Of a stretch of DNA of 64,000 bases, positions 8,764-22,628 are shown piece by piece (positions within the stretch are counted from its first letter, which is position 1; every line of letters starts with the position of its first letter). A program made the translations under genes and the position numbers. The notes under the pieces are model-generated. The model saw nothing but the letters and a program-made list of their open reading frames with translations. It was not told the origin of the DNA and did not search any database. Source of the DNA: Marilutibacter spongiae (lineage in GTDB: Bacteria > Pseudomonadota > Gammaproteobacteria > Xanthomonadales > Xanthomonadaceae); contig NZ_JACHTF010000016.1 in assembly GCF_014145325.1 (NCBI RefSeq), positions 37,202 to 101,201 of the forward strand. Reading direction: 5' to 3'.

Positions 8764-9809
8764 GACGGGAGATCCTTGTCCGGGGAGGAGGGGGAGGCGC
8801 AGGTCGGCAACAGTCCTCGCAACAGCCTGCGCGCCGCCTGCTGACAACCCTCTGTCAGCAGGCGGGACGCACGGGCGTCGGGGTCCGTCGTCGGAGTGGA
8901 CGGGGCGGGGGCGCCGGGCGTGACGCTCCCGTTGGCGGGCCGTGACTGGAAGGACGTTCCAGGCGGCCCCGGTTCGACACCGGCGTCCATGCGGGACGTC
9001 GCGTCGGCACCGGTCGCCACGGGGGCGTCACCGGCGGGCGGGGTGGACTCTACGACCTCAAGCGAACTCGAGGTCAAGCCCTCGGGCGGCAATGCCGCGG
9101 CGAGGGCGGGTTCGGCGAACTGCACCACCGCCGGCAGGGGACTGGAACGGCAATCGCGATCGATCAGGGCCAGGGCCCGCTGGCCGACGGCGCGTGCACT
9201 GGGCCAGTCGGGGTGCTGGCTGGCCTGACGCGGGTCGATGCAGACGGGACGCGACACGCTGAGCAGGTGCACGCGCACGTCCTGGCGGCGCGCCTCGTCG
9301 TGCAGCACCCGGGCCATCATCCGCAGCGCCGCGGCGCCGACCGAGCGGTGGCCATAGCCGGCCCAGGGCCGCTCGTCGCCGGGGCCGCCGATGAGCACGT
9401 AGGTACGGTTGTGGCCGCGCTCCGACAGCAGCGGCAGCAACTGCCGAGCGGCCGCGAGATGTGGCAGCAGGTCCTCGTCCAGGCGCCGGCGCAGGGCCTC
9501 GGCGGGCTGGTCGAGCAGGCGTCCAGGCCCGGCATGGCCGCACAGGCAGGCGACCATGCCGCCGAGCGGCCGGTCCAGCGCGCGCAGGCGTTCGGCCAGC
9601 GCCGCGCCCTCGCGATCGTCGGCCACCGCGCCGGCGACCACCGTCAGCAGGCCACGCGGCGCCCGGGCCTGCAGCTCGGCAAGCGCATCGGCCTGGCGGG
9701 CGACCGCGATGACGCCGCGGCGGCGCGCCAGCACGGCCTGCACCACGCCGCGGCCGATGCCGCCGTCGGCGCCCAGGACGAGCACGGGGGCGAGCGTTGT
9801 CCCGGTCAC
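8760..9809 (-). CDS. degenerate short-chain dehydrogenase-like (NAD(P)-fold) protein
   Basis: 349 residues from a GTG start that overlaps the upstream stop (GTGA) and has GGGAGGT just before it. The N-terminal Rossmann motif GADGGIGRGVV is recognisable, and about 250 residues follow the SDR fold. The catalytic block is altered: the Tyr position appears in GYGHRSVGAA, where the YxxxK lysine is Ser, and the usual Ser before it is Gly (IGGPG). Classical oxidoreductase activity is therefore doubtful. The last ~100 residues are a low-complexity Pro/Ser/Thr/Ala tail. It sits between a DUF2798 protein and the efflux adaptor with 4-nt overlaps both sides, so it is co-expressed with the pump; its role there is unknown. 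Confidence 0.75.
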   Translation of the reverse strand: MTGTTLAPVLVLGADGGIGRGVVQAVLARRRGVIAVARQADALAELQARAPRGLLTVVAGAVADDREGAALAERLRALDRPLGGMVACLCGHAGPGRLLDQPAEALRRRLDEDLLPHLAAARQLLPLLSERGHNRTYVLIGGPGDERPWAGYGHRSVGAAALRMMARVLHDEARRQDVRVHLLSVSRPVCIDPRQASQHPDWPSARAVGQRALALIDRDCRSSPLPAVVQFAEPALAAALPPEGLTSSSLEVVESTPPAGDAPVATGADATSRMDAGVEPGPPGTSFQSRPANGSVTPGAPAPSTPTTDPDARASRLLTEGCQQAARRLLRGLLPTCASPSSPDKDLPS

Positions 9810-10063
9810 GGGATTTTACCTCCCGCATACGGGACATTGTCCCGGGAGCGGGCCAAGTCGACGAGGGCCCCGAGGCTGGGCAGCAGCAGCAGCAGGGCCG
9901 GCAGGCCGAGCACGAACGCGAGCACCCACGCCACCATCCAGGCTTCCGCACGACCGGCCATGAGGCCTTCGTGGACCACGGACACGGCCACGCCACCCAG
10001 CAACAGCAGGGCAATCAGCATGGTCGGCAGGTACACGCGGCGGAGCAGGCGAGGCGGCAGCAT
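9806..10063 (-). CDS. small membrane protein, DUF2798-like
   Basis: 85 residues with two hydrophobic helices (about 12-30 and 43-65) joined by a short loop containing VVHEGL, the layout of DUF2798 proteins. First gene of the efflux operon, directly downstream of the LysR/efflux divergent region. The start ATG is at 10061-10063 and the stop overlaps the next GTG start. Function is unknown; DUF2798 genes are often next to LysR- or efflux-type loci, which fits this context. The assignment rests on size and helix pattern, not an alignment. Confidence 0.7.
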   Translation of the reverse strand: MLPPRLLRRVYLPTMLIALLLLGGVAVSVVHEGLMAGRAEAWMVAWVLAFVLGLPALLLLLPSLGALVDLARSRDNVPYAGGKIP

Positions 10064-10112
10064 GGGGGGCTCCCGTGGAAACTGGTGGCCAGACTACGCC
10101 GCCGGGCGGTAC

Positions 10113-10151
10113 TTGATTAGTCGGCAAATCAGGGAATAATTGTTCCGCAAT
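10113..10151. promoter_or_regulatory. divergent control region of LysR gene and efflux operon
   Basis: The 123-bp gap is AT-richer than its surroundings. For the rightward LysR gene, TTGATT (10113-10118) and AATAAT (10135-10140) form a plausible -35/-10 pair with a 16-nt spacer. Two LysR-box-like dyads overlap it: TGATT-N8-AATCA (10114-10131, containing a T-N11-A) and ATTG-N5-CAAT (10139-10151). LysR regulators typically bind T-N11-A sites between themselves and a divergent target, so autoregulation plus efflux control is inferred. Confidence 0.55.
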
Positions 10152-10186
10152 CGGTCCAATACCCCTCTCCCCTCCAGGAACCCCCC

Positions 10187-11239
10187 ATGGCCCGCGATCT
10201 CAACGACACCCTGATCTTCGTCAAGGTGGTGGAAGCCGGAAGCTTCATCGGCGCCGCCCGCACCCTGCGCCTGCCCAAGACCTCGGTCAGCCGCAAGGTG
10301 CAGGAACTGGAAACCCGCCTGGGCGCGCAACTGCTCCACCGCACGACCCGCAAGCTCGGCCTGACCGAGGCGGGCAAGGTCTATTACGAGCACTGCCAGC
10401 GCATCGCGCGCGAACTGGACGAGGCCGAGAGCGCGGTCGGCCAGCTGCAGGCCGGCCCGCGCGGCTGGCTGCGGGTGACCGCGCCCTACTCGCTGGGCAT
10501 CGACCGGATCTCGCCCCTGCTGGGCGAGTTCCACGCGCGCCATCCCGAGGTCCGGGTCGAGATGGTGCTCAGCAACGACACCCTCGACCTGGTCGACAAG
10601 GAGATCGACGTGGCCCTGCGCCTGGGCTCGCTCCCCGACTCCAACCTGGTCGCCCGGCGCCTGGGCGTGCTGCGCACGCAGATCTACGCCAGCCCCCACT
10701 ACATCGAGCGACATGGCGAGCCGCTGCATCCGGACGAGCTGCAGCACCATCGCACCCTGGCGATGAGCAAGAACCGACGCAACGGACAGTTCAGCTGGAC
10801 CCTGGACGGCGGCGACGGGCCGGTCGACTACCGCATCGACCCGGTGATGGTCGCCAACGACCCGGCGGCGCTGAGCGGCGCGATGCTGTGCGGCGAGGCG
10901 ATGCTGCTGACCATCGCCGCCAAGGTCCGGCCGTATGTCGAGAAGGGCTACCTCAAGCGCGTGCTCGATGGCTGGAACGGGCCGGAGTACGAATTCAACG
11001 CGGTGTTCCCGCGCGGGCACGTGCAGTCGCCCAAGGTGCGTGCGTTCGTCGATTTCCTGGTCGAACGCGTCAACATGGACGTCGACTACATGGAGCACAT
11101 GTGCCCGGACGTGCGCCGTACCTGCCAGCAGGGGGCGGCCGCGCACGATGCGGTCATCCGCGCCGAACTCGACAAGGCCTCGGCGGCGGCGAGCACGCGC
11201 AAGGCGCTTGGCAAGGTACGCGAGAAGACCGCGGCCTGA
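10187..11239 (+). CDS. LysR-family transcriptional regulator of the efflux operon
   Basis: 350 residues. An N-terminal winged helix (about 5-63: LIFVKVVEAGSFIGAARTL, then KTSVSRKVQELETRLG) is followed by the periplasmic-binding-protein-like effector domain (about 92-295), which resembles the CrgA/AaeR-type subgroup. The C-terminus is longer than the usual ~300 residues, with an extra ~45-residue basic/helical tail. It is divergent from the RND operon, the standard arrangement for a cognate regulator; the inducer is unknown. The ATG has only a weak Shine-Dalgarno. Confidence 0.92.
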   Translation: MARDLNDTLIFVKVVEAGSFIGAARTLRLPKTSVSRKVQELETRLGAQLLHRTTRKLGLTEAGKVYYEHCQRIARELDEAESAVGQLQAGPRGWLRVTAPYSLGIDRISPLLGEFHARHPEVRVEMVLSNDTLDLVDKEIDVALRLGSLPDSNLVARRLGVLRTQIYASPHYIERHGEPLHPDELQHHRTLAMSKNRRNGQFSWTLDGGDGPVDYRIDPVMVANDPAALSGAMLCGEAMLLTIAAKVRPYVEKGYLKRVLDGWNGPEYEFNAVFPRGHVQSPKVRAFVDFLVERVNMDVDYMEHMCPDVRRTCQQGAAAHDAVIRAELDKASAAASTRKALGKVREKTAA

Positions 11240-11252
11240 GCGCGCCCGCTCA
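11237..11252. terminator. hairpin formed by two convergent stop codons
   Basis: TGAGCG (11237-11242) and CGCTCA (11247-11252) are perfect arms with a 4-nt loop. The left arm begins with the LysR stop and the right arm ends with the reverse of the porin stop. Only 10 bases lie between the two genes, so this may serve as a minimal bidirectional end. No T-tract is present on either side. Confidence 0.4.
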
Positions 11253-12539
11253 GTAGACCCACTGCAAGCGGGTCTGGATGGCGTCGGTGCTGCCGGACTG
11301 GCCCGGCCCGTCGAGGTCGGTGCGCGTCCATTGCACGCCCAGCTTGATCCGGCGCGAGGCCCACCAGTTCGCGCCCACGGTGGCGATGCGGAACGCGCCG
11401 CCGTCGATGCCGGCGTCGGACAGGTCGGCGGCGCCCACGCGGCCGACCAGCTCCAGCGCACCCCAGTGGCCCTCGGGCATGACCCGGCGTGCGTAGCCGA
11501 CCTTGCGGTCGTAGGGCCGGGTCTCGCCGGTCAGCACCCAGGATCCGGTGAGGTGCCAGCCGTGGAAGCGCGGGTCGCCATGCAGCGGCGCGTCGACGTG
11601 GTTGACCGCCCATTCGCCCAGCAGCGACACCGGCCCATGGTTCCAGAGCGCCTCCAGGCCGACGATCCTCGCGCTGTCGGCCTCGAAATCGCCGGTGTTG
11701 GCGTAGTTGGGCAGGACGTTGGACGCCGGCCGGCCGCGGAAATTCAGCACCCCGTCGTTGTCCTCGACATGGCGGACGCTGGCCCCCAGGTGCAGGTAGC
11801 GGCGGCCGTCGTCATGCCACCAGGCCAGGCCGGTGAGGCGCGCGGCCAGCTGGTTGCCGCGCTCGTCGAGGCCGACGTCGCCGGGCTGCGTCCAGGCATC
11901 GTTGTAGGCACCCAGCTCGAACGTGCCGCGCTCGCCGCCCCATGAGCGCAGCCAGTTGATGCCGACCGACCGCGACTGGAAGAACGGACTCAACACGCGC
12001 TCCTGGTGGGGCAGGTTGGCCGAGTCGCCGACCATCTCGTAGATCGCGGCTTCCTTGACCTTGCCGACCATCAGGGCGCCGGCACGGCCCAGGTCGTACT
12101 TGAGCTGGATGTCGGTCCAGGCCCAGTTCGGGTCGCCGGGGTTCTTGTTGAAGCCCTTGTACTCGAAGCTCAGCAGGTAGGTGAGCTTGCCCGAATGGCC
12201 GATGCGGCCGCGATTGGTGAAGCGGATCGCCCGCCACTCGTCTTCATGGCCCTGCACCCCGACCTCGGCCTCGGTGTCGGCGTCCTGGTCGATCGCGTTC
12301 CAGTCGTACAGCAGTACCACGCCAGGGGTCCAGGTGAAGGCGCCCTCGTCGTCCTGGATGTCTTCAAGCAGGCGGTTGGATATCTCGGGGATCGCGTAGT
12401 CGTTGAAGCCGGGCAGGGCGGATTCATCGACCTGGTCGGGGATGTCGCTTTCGGGCGACTGCGCGGGCGCCGGCGCGGCGACGGCCAGGAGCAGGACCAG
12501 CAGGCCCGGGGGCAAGAAGCGCATCGGGTGCCACGGCAT
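11250..12539 (-). CDS. outer-membrane porin, Porin_O_P (phosphate-selective porin) family
   Basis: 429 residues from ATG 12537-12539 (AGGA about 9 nt upstream); an ATG 15 nt inside is possible. A signal peptide (LLVLLLAVAAPAPAQ) is followed by alternating amphipathic strands ending in LQWVY with a terminal aromatic, the outer-membrane targeting signature. Segments such as FTNRGRIGHSGKLTYLLSFEY and SPFFQSRSVGINWLRSW are typical of OprO/OprP-like proteins. It should form a 16-strand trimeric channel. Anion or polyphosphate selectivity is family knowledge and not shown here. Divergent from recC across 135 bp. Confidence 0.85.
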   Translation of the reverse strand: MPWHPMRFLPPGLLVLLLAVAAPAPAQSPESDIPDQVDESALPGFNDYAIPEISNRLLEDIQDDEGAFTWTPGVVLLYDWNAIDQDADTEAEVGVQGHEDEWRAIRFTNRGRIGHSGKLTYLLSFEYKGFNKNPGDPNWAWTDIQLKYDLGRAGALMVGKVKEAAIYEMVGDSANLPHQERVLSPFFQSRSVGINWLRSWGGERGTFELGAYNDAWTQPGDVGLDERGNQLAARLTGLAWWHDDGRRYLHLGASVRHVEDNDGVLNFRGRPASNVLPNYANTGDFEADSARIVGLEALWNHGPVSLLGEWAVNHVDAPLHGDPRFHGWHLTGSWVLTGETRPYDRKVGYARRVMPEGHWGALELVGRVGAADLSDAGIDGGAFRIATVGANWWASRRIKLGVQWTRTDLDGPGQSGSTDAIQTRLQWVY

Positions 12540-12674
12540 GGCGTCCGTCCTGCATGGCGCGCCAGGGAGGTCGGCCAAGCATGGACCCGTGGCCCGGCTC
12601 TTGTCACGCATGCGTTGCCGGCCGCGCGCGACCGCTTCTCGCGCCGTGCGACCGGCGTCCGGCATGATGGCCCG
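12540..12674. promoter_or_regulatory. divergent porin/recCBD intergenic region
   Basis: 135 bases hold the start regions of the leftward porin and rightward recCBD operon. No Pho-box-like direct repeats and no convincing -35/-10 hexamers are visible by eye. Confidence 0.35.
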
Positions 12675-15600
12675 ATGCCGTCGCCACCCGACTTCCGCCT
12701 GTACCACTCCAACGCCCTCGAGGTGCTCGCCGGGCTCCTGGCCGACGCGCTGCGCGAACCTGCGCCCGGACAGGCCCTGCTGGCGCCCGACACCGTACTG
12801 ATCCCGCAGGTGGCGATGCGCCGCTGGCTGCAGGCCACCCTGGCCGCGCGCCATGGCGTCGCCGCCAACCTGGAGTTCCTGACGCCCGGCGAGTTCGTGT
12901 CCCGCGCGCTCGACGCCAACCTCGGCCCCGTCGCCGAAGACCTCGACGCGACGGGCCTGCAGTGGGCGCTGTATGCCGCGCTGCGGGACGAGGCCTTGAT
13001 GGCGCGCCCGGCGATGGCGGCGCTGGCAGCCTACCTCGCCGCCGGCGATGCGTCGCGGCCGTGGACGCTGGCCAGCGAGCTGGCCGGCGTCTTCGCCAAG
13101 TACCAGGCCTGGCGCCGCGACTGGCTGCTGCGCTGGGAGGACGGCGCCGACCCCGCCGACCCACAGGCGATCCTGTGGCGCGAGGTGGCCCGCGGCCGCC
13201 CGCATCGCGCGCGCCGCATCCAGGACTACCTGGCCCGCTTCGACGCGGGCGATGCCCTGCCACGCGGCCTGCCCTCGCGCCTGTTCGCCTTCGCCACGCT
13301 GAATGTTTCGCCGGACGTGCTGCGGGTGATGGCCACGCAGGCGCGCGTGGGCACCCTGCATTTCTACCTGCCCACGCCGACCCGCGCGTACTGGGGCGAC
13401 CTGCGCAGCCTCGGCGCGCGCGAGCGCGCGGGCAAGCGCTTCGAGTTCGAGGACGACGAGAACCCGCTGTTGCGCGACTGGGGCGCGGCGGGCAGCGATT
13501 TCGTCGCCCTGCTGGGCAGCTACGAGGTCGTCCACCCCTCGGGCGAGATCGACGCCAGCGTCGACCCGGAAGACATGGGGCCGGCCTCCTTCCGTCCGCG
13601 GGATGGCTCTGCGCGGACCCACGCGGACACGGACGGCGCAGCCCCGCGTTCCACCCTCCTGCAGCGGATGCAGGCCGACCTCTTCCATCGGCGACCCACG
13701 CCGGCCGTGATCAGCGCCGGCGGCGTCGACACGGGCGACCCCAGCCTGCAGTTCCATGCCTGCCATACCCGCCTGCGCGAGTTGCAGGTGCTCCACGACC
13801 GCCTGCGCGACCTGCTCGAGGACACGCGCTTCGATCCGCCCCTGCAGCCGCGCGAGATCGCGGTGCTGGCCCCGGACATCGACCCCTACGTGCCGTACCT
13901 GGACGCAGTGTTCGGCGGCGGCGACGGACCCGGCCCGATTCCCTACGCGATGGCCGACGCCAGCCCGCTGGCCGGCGAACCGCTGGCCGAAGTCTTCCTG
14001 CGCCTGCTCGCCCTCCCGGTTTCGCGCTTCGGCCTGGAGGAGATGCTCGACCTGCTGGCCAGCCCGCCGCTGGCGCAGGCCGCAGGCCTGGACGCGAATG
14101 CCTTCGACCGCCTGCACGGCTGGCTGCATGCCGCCGGCGCGCGCTGGGGCCTGGACGCGGCGCATCGCGCGCGCCTTGGCGCGCCGGCCGACGATGCCTA
14201 CACCTGGCAGTTCGCGCTGGACCGCCTGCTGTTGGGCCATGCCAGTGGAAGCGATGCGTTGATCGGCGGCACGGGCGGCGCGGTGGCGCCCTGGCCGGAC
14301 CTGGAAGGCGGCGCCCTCGACGCCCTCGACGCCCTGCTGCGGCTGATGCGCGTCCTCGCCCGCCACGAGCGCGTGCTGGGCGAGGCGATGCCCCCCGGAC
14401 AATGGCGCGAGCGCCTGCTGGGCCTGCTCGATGCCCTGCTGCCGCGCCCGCCGGCGACCCCGGGCGGCCAGCGCGCGCTCGACCGCCTGCGGACCCTGGT
14501 CGACGGCTTCGCCCACGACGCCCGCCGCCTGGGTTTCGACGCGCCGGTGCCCGCGGAGGTCGTCCGCGCGCACTTCACCGCGGCCCTGGGCGAGGCCGAC
14601 ACCCGCGCACCCCTGCTCACCGGCGGCGTCAGCTTCGCGCGCATGGTACCGATGCGATTGCTGCCGTTCCGGGTGATCTGCCTGCTGGGCATGAACGACG
14701 GCGACTTTCCGCGCCGCGACCCCGCCGCCGGCCTCAACCGCCTGACCGCCGAGCTGGGCAGCGACCGGCGCCGTCGCGGCGACCGCTCCACCCGCGAGGA
14801 CGACCGCTTCCTGTTCCTGCAGTTGTTCGCCGCTGCGCAGGACGTGTTCTACCTGAGCTGGCTGGGCGCGGATCCGCGCGACGGCAGCGCACGCGAGCCC
14901 TCGGCGCTGGTGACCGAGCTGCTGTCGACGGCGGCCGACCACCACGTCGCCGCGGACGCCCCCGCGCGCCCGACGCTGAAGGCGGGCATCGAACGGGCCC
15001 TGGTGGTGGACCATGCCCTGCAGCCGTTCTCACCGGCCGCGTTCGGCGCGCCTTCCGAGGGCATGGCGCGCGACCGGCGCCGCTTCAGCTACCGCGCGGA
15101 CTGGCACCCGGCGGCAGGGCGCGTGTCCGGCACGCGCACGCCACTGGCCCCGTGGATGCCTGCCGGCACGCTGCTGCCCCCGTCGGAGGAGGCCAGCGAT
15201 GCGCTCTCGGTCGACGCCCTGCGCCGCTTCCTGGTCGCGCCGGCCGAGGGATTCCTGCGCCACCGGCTGGGCCTGCGCCTGCCCACGGCGGGGGAAGCGG
15301 GCGACGACATCGAGCCGCTGCAACCCGCCGGCCACGGCCTGGAGCGCACGCGACTCCAGCGCGCGGTGTTCGAGGCCCTGCTGGCCGGCAGCGACGACGA
15401 CGCCCTCTACACCGCCCTGCGCGCGCGTGGCCTGCTGCCGTCCGGTCCCTCCGGACGACGGGCACTGGCCGGGGCCGTTGCCGAGATCCGGCCGTATGCC
15501 CGGGGCTTCGCGGCATGGCGCGGCGATGCGGTCGCCACGACGATCCCCTGCGAGGTCGAGATCGACGGGCTCCGGCTGCACGGTCGTCTCGCGGACGCCT

Positions 15601-16126
15601 GGCCGCAGGGCCTGGCGCGGGTGCGCCTGGGTGCGCCCAACGGCAACTCGGCCATCCGCAACGGGCTGGACTGGCTCCTGGCCCGGGCCAGCGGGCTGGA
15701 CCTGCCTTTCGTCGAGTTCCACGAAAGCGACGGCATCGGTCCGCACGTGCGCGAGGCCATCGGCCGCGACGACGCGCTGGCCGCATTGCGCGCGCTGGTG
15801 GCCTTGAGGCGCGAAGGCCTGCAACGCCCCCTGCCCTTCGCGCCCTACAGCGGATGGGCCTTCTTCAACGCCTCCGATCCCGGGCGCGGGCTGGTCGAGG
15901 CCGCGACACAGTGGCGCGGCGGATACATGAAGTGGGCCGAGGGCGACAGCGAGGCCCTGCGGCTGGCGCTGCGCGGGCGCGACCCGTTCGCCGACGCCGA
16001 TGCCCTGCGCGATTTCGTGCGGATTTCGCGCACCCTGTTCGGCGCGGTCACCGGGCGTGGCCACGCCGCCGCCGACGACGCCGGGCTGGCCCTGCCGCCG
16101 CTCGACGAGGACGCGGAGGACGCCGC

Positions 16127-16130
<4 letters not shown>
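12675..16130 (+). CDS. recC: exodeoxyribonuclease V subunit RecC
   Basis: 1151 residues (E. coli RecC is 1122). RecC splits the DNA duplex ahead of the RecB and RecD motors and recognises Chi; its helicase and nuclease folds are inactive. The N-terminus (FRLYHSNALEVLAGLLADAL) and segments such as VLIPQVAMRRWLQATLAARHGVAANLEF, RGDRSTREDDRFLFLQ and LHGRLADAW are characteristic. The ATG at 12675 is taken because the RecC homology begins at once. The stop overlaps recB by 4 nt (ATGA). First gene of the operon. Confidence 0.97.
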
Positions 16131-19722
<3,592 letters not shown>

Positions 19723-19726
<4 letters not shown>

Positions 19727-21579
19727 GCCTGCTGCAGGCCCTGCACCAGGCCGGCGCACTGCGCAGCCTCGACCACGCGCTGGCGCAGAGCCTGCGCCGG
19801 CTCGACCCCGCCACGCCCGACGCCGTGCTCGCGGGCGCGGCCCTCGCCTCCCTGGCGGTCGCGCAGGGCCATGCGGGCTTCGCCCTGGCAACGCCCCGGA
19901 TGCACGTCGATGCGCCCCTGCCGTGGCCCGAGCCGGTCGCCTGGTCGGCGGCGCTCAGGGCCTCGCCCTGGGTCGACACCCCCGCCACCGCGGCGGATGC
20001 CTCGCGCGCGCAGGCGCCGCTCGTGCTGGAAAATGGCCTGCTGTACCTGCGCCGCTATCGCGAGTACGAGCGCCGGCTGGCACTGGGACTGCAGCGCATC
20101 GCCGGCCGGGCCCTGCCCGCCGATGCACCAGACGAGCTCGCGCCGCTGTTCGCGTCGCTTTTTCCGCCCACCGGCGCCGAAGACCACCAGGCCCGTGCGG
20201 CCGAGGCCGCCCTGCATCATCCACTGCTGCTGGTCACCGGCGGCCCAGGCACGGGCAAGACCCGCACGATCGCCCGCCTGCTTGTCCTGCTGGTCGCCCA
20301 GGCCGCGACCGCCGGCCGTACGCCGCCGCGCATCGCCCTGGCCGCCCCGACCGGGCGCGCCGCCGAACGCATGGCCGAGAGCCTGCGCCTTGCCAGCACG
20401 ACGCTCCAGGGGGACGGTATCGATCCCGCGCTGTGCGCCATGTTGCCCACGACGGGGAGCACCCTGCACCGTCTGCTTGGGACGATTCCCGAATCGCCCG
20501 CCTTCCGCCACGACGCCGCGAACCCGCTGCCGCTGGACATCGTCGTCGTCGACGAAGCCTCGATGGTCGACCTGCCGTTGATGGCCAAGCTCGTCGACGC
20601 GGTGCCCGACGGTGCCCGCCTCGTCCTGCTCGGCGATCCCGACCAGTTGCCGTCGGTCGAGGCCGGCGACGTCCTCAGCGGGGTGTTGCGTGCGGCCGAA
20701 GGCGCTCGCGCGACGGCCCCGTCCCCCACGCCCGCGACGGGCGACCTGTTCGCCGACGCGACACCCATCATCGCCGGAAAACACGGCGCGTTCGCGGCCG
20801 CGCACGTACACCTGGAGCGGGCGTACAGGCAGGCCAGCGCGCTCGACCTCGCTCCGCTCGCACGCGCCATCCGGGAAGGCGACGCCGCGGGCACGCTGGC
20901 CCTGCTGCGCGGCGGCACGCTGGCCGGGATCCACTTCCACGAGGACCAGGTCGACCCCTTGCAGCAGCATCGAAGCCGACTGCTGGCCCACTGGAATGCC
21001 CTGGCCGAGGCCAAGGACCCCGTCGCCGCGCTGGCGCTCGCCGGTCGCCTGCGCCTGCTGACCGCGCTGCGCGAAGGCCCGCAGGGGGCCCGCACGCTCA
21101 ATGCGCGCATCGAAGCCCTGCTCACCGGCGGCGGTACCCGCGCGCGTGTCGGCGGCCACTTCCACGGCCGCCTGCTGCTCATCACCGAGAACAGCATCCG
21201 CCACCGCCTGTTCAATGGCGACATCGGCATCTGCCTGCGCGACGGGCAAGGCGCGCTCGCGGCCTGGTTCCCCGACGGCGAGGCCGGCGGCACGGGTGCC
21301 CGCGCATTCCATCCCGCCGCCCTGCCCGCGCACGAGAGCGCCTTCGCGATGACGGTGCACAAGGCCCAGGGCAGCGAGTTCGATGAGGTCTGGCTGCAGC
21401 TGCCCGAGCACGACAACCGCGTCCTCTCGCGCGAGCTGGTCTACACCGGCATCACCCGTGCCCGCCGCGCACTGCACCTGGGCGGCAGCGCTGCGCGCAT
21501 CGAGGAGGCACTCGGGCGGCACGCCAGCCGCGTATCGGGACTGGCCTGGCGCCTGGGCGTGGCCGCGCCCGAGGCGTGA
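19723..21579 (+). CDS. recD: exodeoxyribonuclease V subunit RecD (5'-3' helicase)
   Basis: 618 residues (E. coli 608). RecD is the faster 5'-3' motor and controls RecBCD nuclease and Chi response. Seen: Walker A VTGGPGTGKTRTIARLL, motif II IVVVDEASMVDLPLM, motif III LLGDPDQLPSVEAGDVL, a SH3-like region about 470-540, motif V FAMTVHKAQGSEFDEVWLQL and motif VI YTGITRARRAL. All motifs are complete. Last gene of recCBD; the start overlaps recB. The order C-B-D without an intervening ptrA is the usual non-enteric arrangement. Confidence 0.97.
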
Positions 21580-21826
21580 GCCGGCGCGCTACGCCTGGCG
21601 TAGGGTGCAACAAACGAAGGGCACTGCACCGTCAGCGCCAGCCCCCGGCGGACGGTTTCTCCTGGGTCCTGGGAAGGGTCGAGCGAAGCGGTACCCATCG
21701 CCCGCTCCGGTCGCGTGTCGATCCAGCGCGCGCTCGACCGTCGTCCACGTGGAGGCGGCACGAGCCGTGCCCGGGTGCCGGCCTCTTTGCAGCACGCCCC
21801 ACAGCCCCGGCGCACTGGAGAAGACG
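21580..21826. other. intergenic region after recD with dispersed repeat
   Basis: 247 bases with no convincing gene. It contains GGGTCGAGCGAAGCGGTACC and following bases (21676-21706), which recur in altered form at 23177-23207, so it is a dispersed intergenic repeat. GGAG just before 21827 serves the next gene. Confidence 0.5.
21676..21706 (+). repeat. dispersed 31-bp intergenic repeat, copy 1
   Basis: GGGTCGAGCGAAGCGGTACC continuing CATCGCCCGCT; the copy at 23177-23207 differs at a few positions. Both lie between genes. Origin unknown. Confidence 0.6.
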
Positions 21827-22537
21827 ATGTCCGATCAAGACAGGCGGGTTCCCGCCGCGACCCTGGCCTCGAAGAACGAAAGCCACTTCCCCAACGAAAG
21901 CGATGCCTACCGTAGCGCACGCAACGCGCTGCTGGCCGAGGAGATCGAGCTGCGCCGGCATATATGGCGCGTCGGCGAAATGCGCAGGGCCTTGCCTCCC
22001 GGTGGCGAGGTGACGACGGATTACCGGTTCGAGGGCGCCCATGGCGCCGTCGGGCTGGACGCGATGTTCGGCGACAAGGACACGCTGATTGTCTACAACA
22101 TGATGTACGGACCGACGCGCAGGCGCGGCTGCCCGATGTGCACGACCCTGCTGTCTTCCTGGGATCCGATCGTGCCGCATCTGGAACAGCGGCTCGCGCT
22201 GGCGGTGGTGGCACGCTCGCCGTACCCGCGCATCGCCGCGTATGGCATCGAGCGCGGATGGAAGCACTTGAAGCTCTACGCCGACCCCAGCGGCGACTTC
22301 ACCCGCGATTTCGTCGGCGACCGCGACGCGGACATGCCCGCCTACACCGTCTTCCATCGCGACGGCGCCACGATCCGCCACTTCTACAGCGCCGAGGGCA
22401 GCCCGGCGATGGCCGACCCCGGCCAGGACCCGCACACCGCCCCCGACATGAACCCGCTGTGGATCCTGCTGGACACGACCCCCGGCGGGCGCGGCACCGA
22501 CTGGTACCCAACGCTGGACGACAAGACCCGGCCCTAG
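21827..22537 (+). CDS. DUF899-family thioredoxin-fold protein
   Basis: 236 residues from the ATG at 21827, preceded by GGAGAAG. DUF899 proteins are thioredoxin-like and of unknown substrate. The block YRFEGAHGAVGLDAMFGDKD, then LIVYNMMYGPTRRRGCPMC with a CxxC pair, is the family signature, followed by VVARSPYPRIAAYGIERGWK. No signal peptide, so probably cytosolic. Followed after 91 nt by a VOC-fold gene on the same strand. Confidence 0.88.
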   Translation: MSDQDRRVPAATLASKNESHFPNESDAYRSARNALLAEEIELRRHIWRVGEMRRALPPGGEVTTDYRFEGAHGAVGLDAMFGDKDTLIVYNMMYGPTRRRGCPMCTTLLSSWDPIVPHLEQRLALAVVARSPYPRIAAYGIERGWKHLKLYADPSGDFTRDFVGDRDADMPAYTVFHRDGATIRHFYSAEGSPAMADPGQDPHTAPDMNPLWILLDTTPGGRGTDWYPTLDDKTRP

Positions 22538-22628
22538 ATAGGGTGGCTCACTGCCGCATGCCGCGCGTGCGGAAGGCATGGGCGATCGAGCGCCCTCCTT
22601 TCCCCTCTCATCCAGGAAGCCGTTGCCG

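Noticed and set aside
22578..22628. Earlier in-frame start for the VOC protein
   Set aside because: The added residues precede the family N-terminus and lie in the untranslated leader with the ribosome site.
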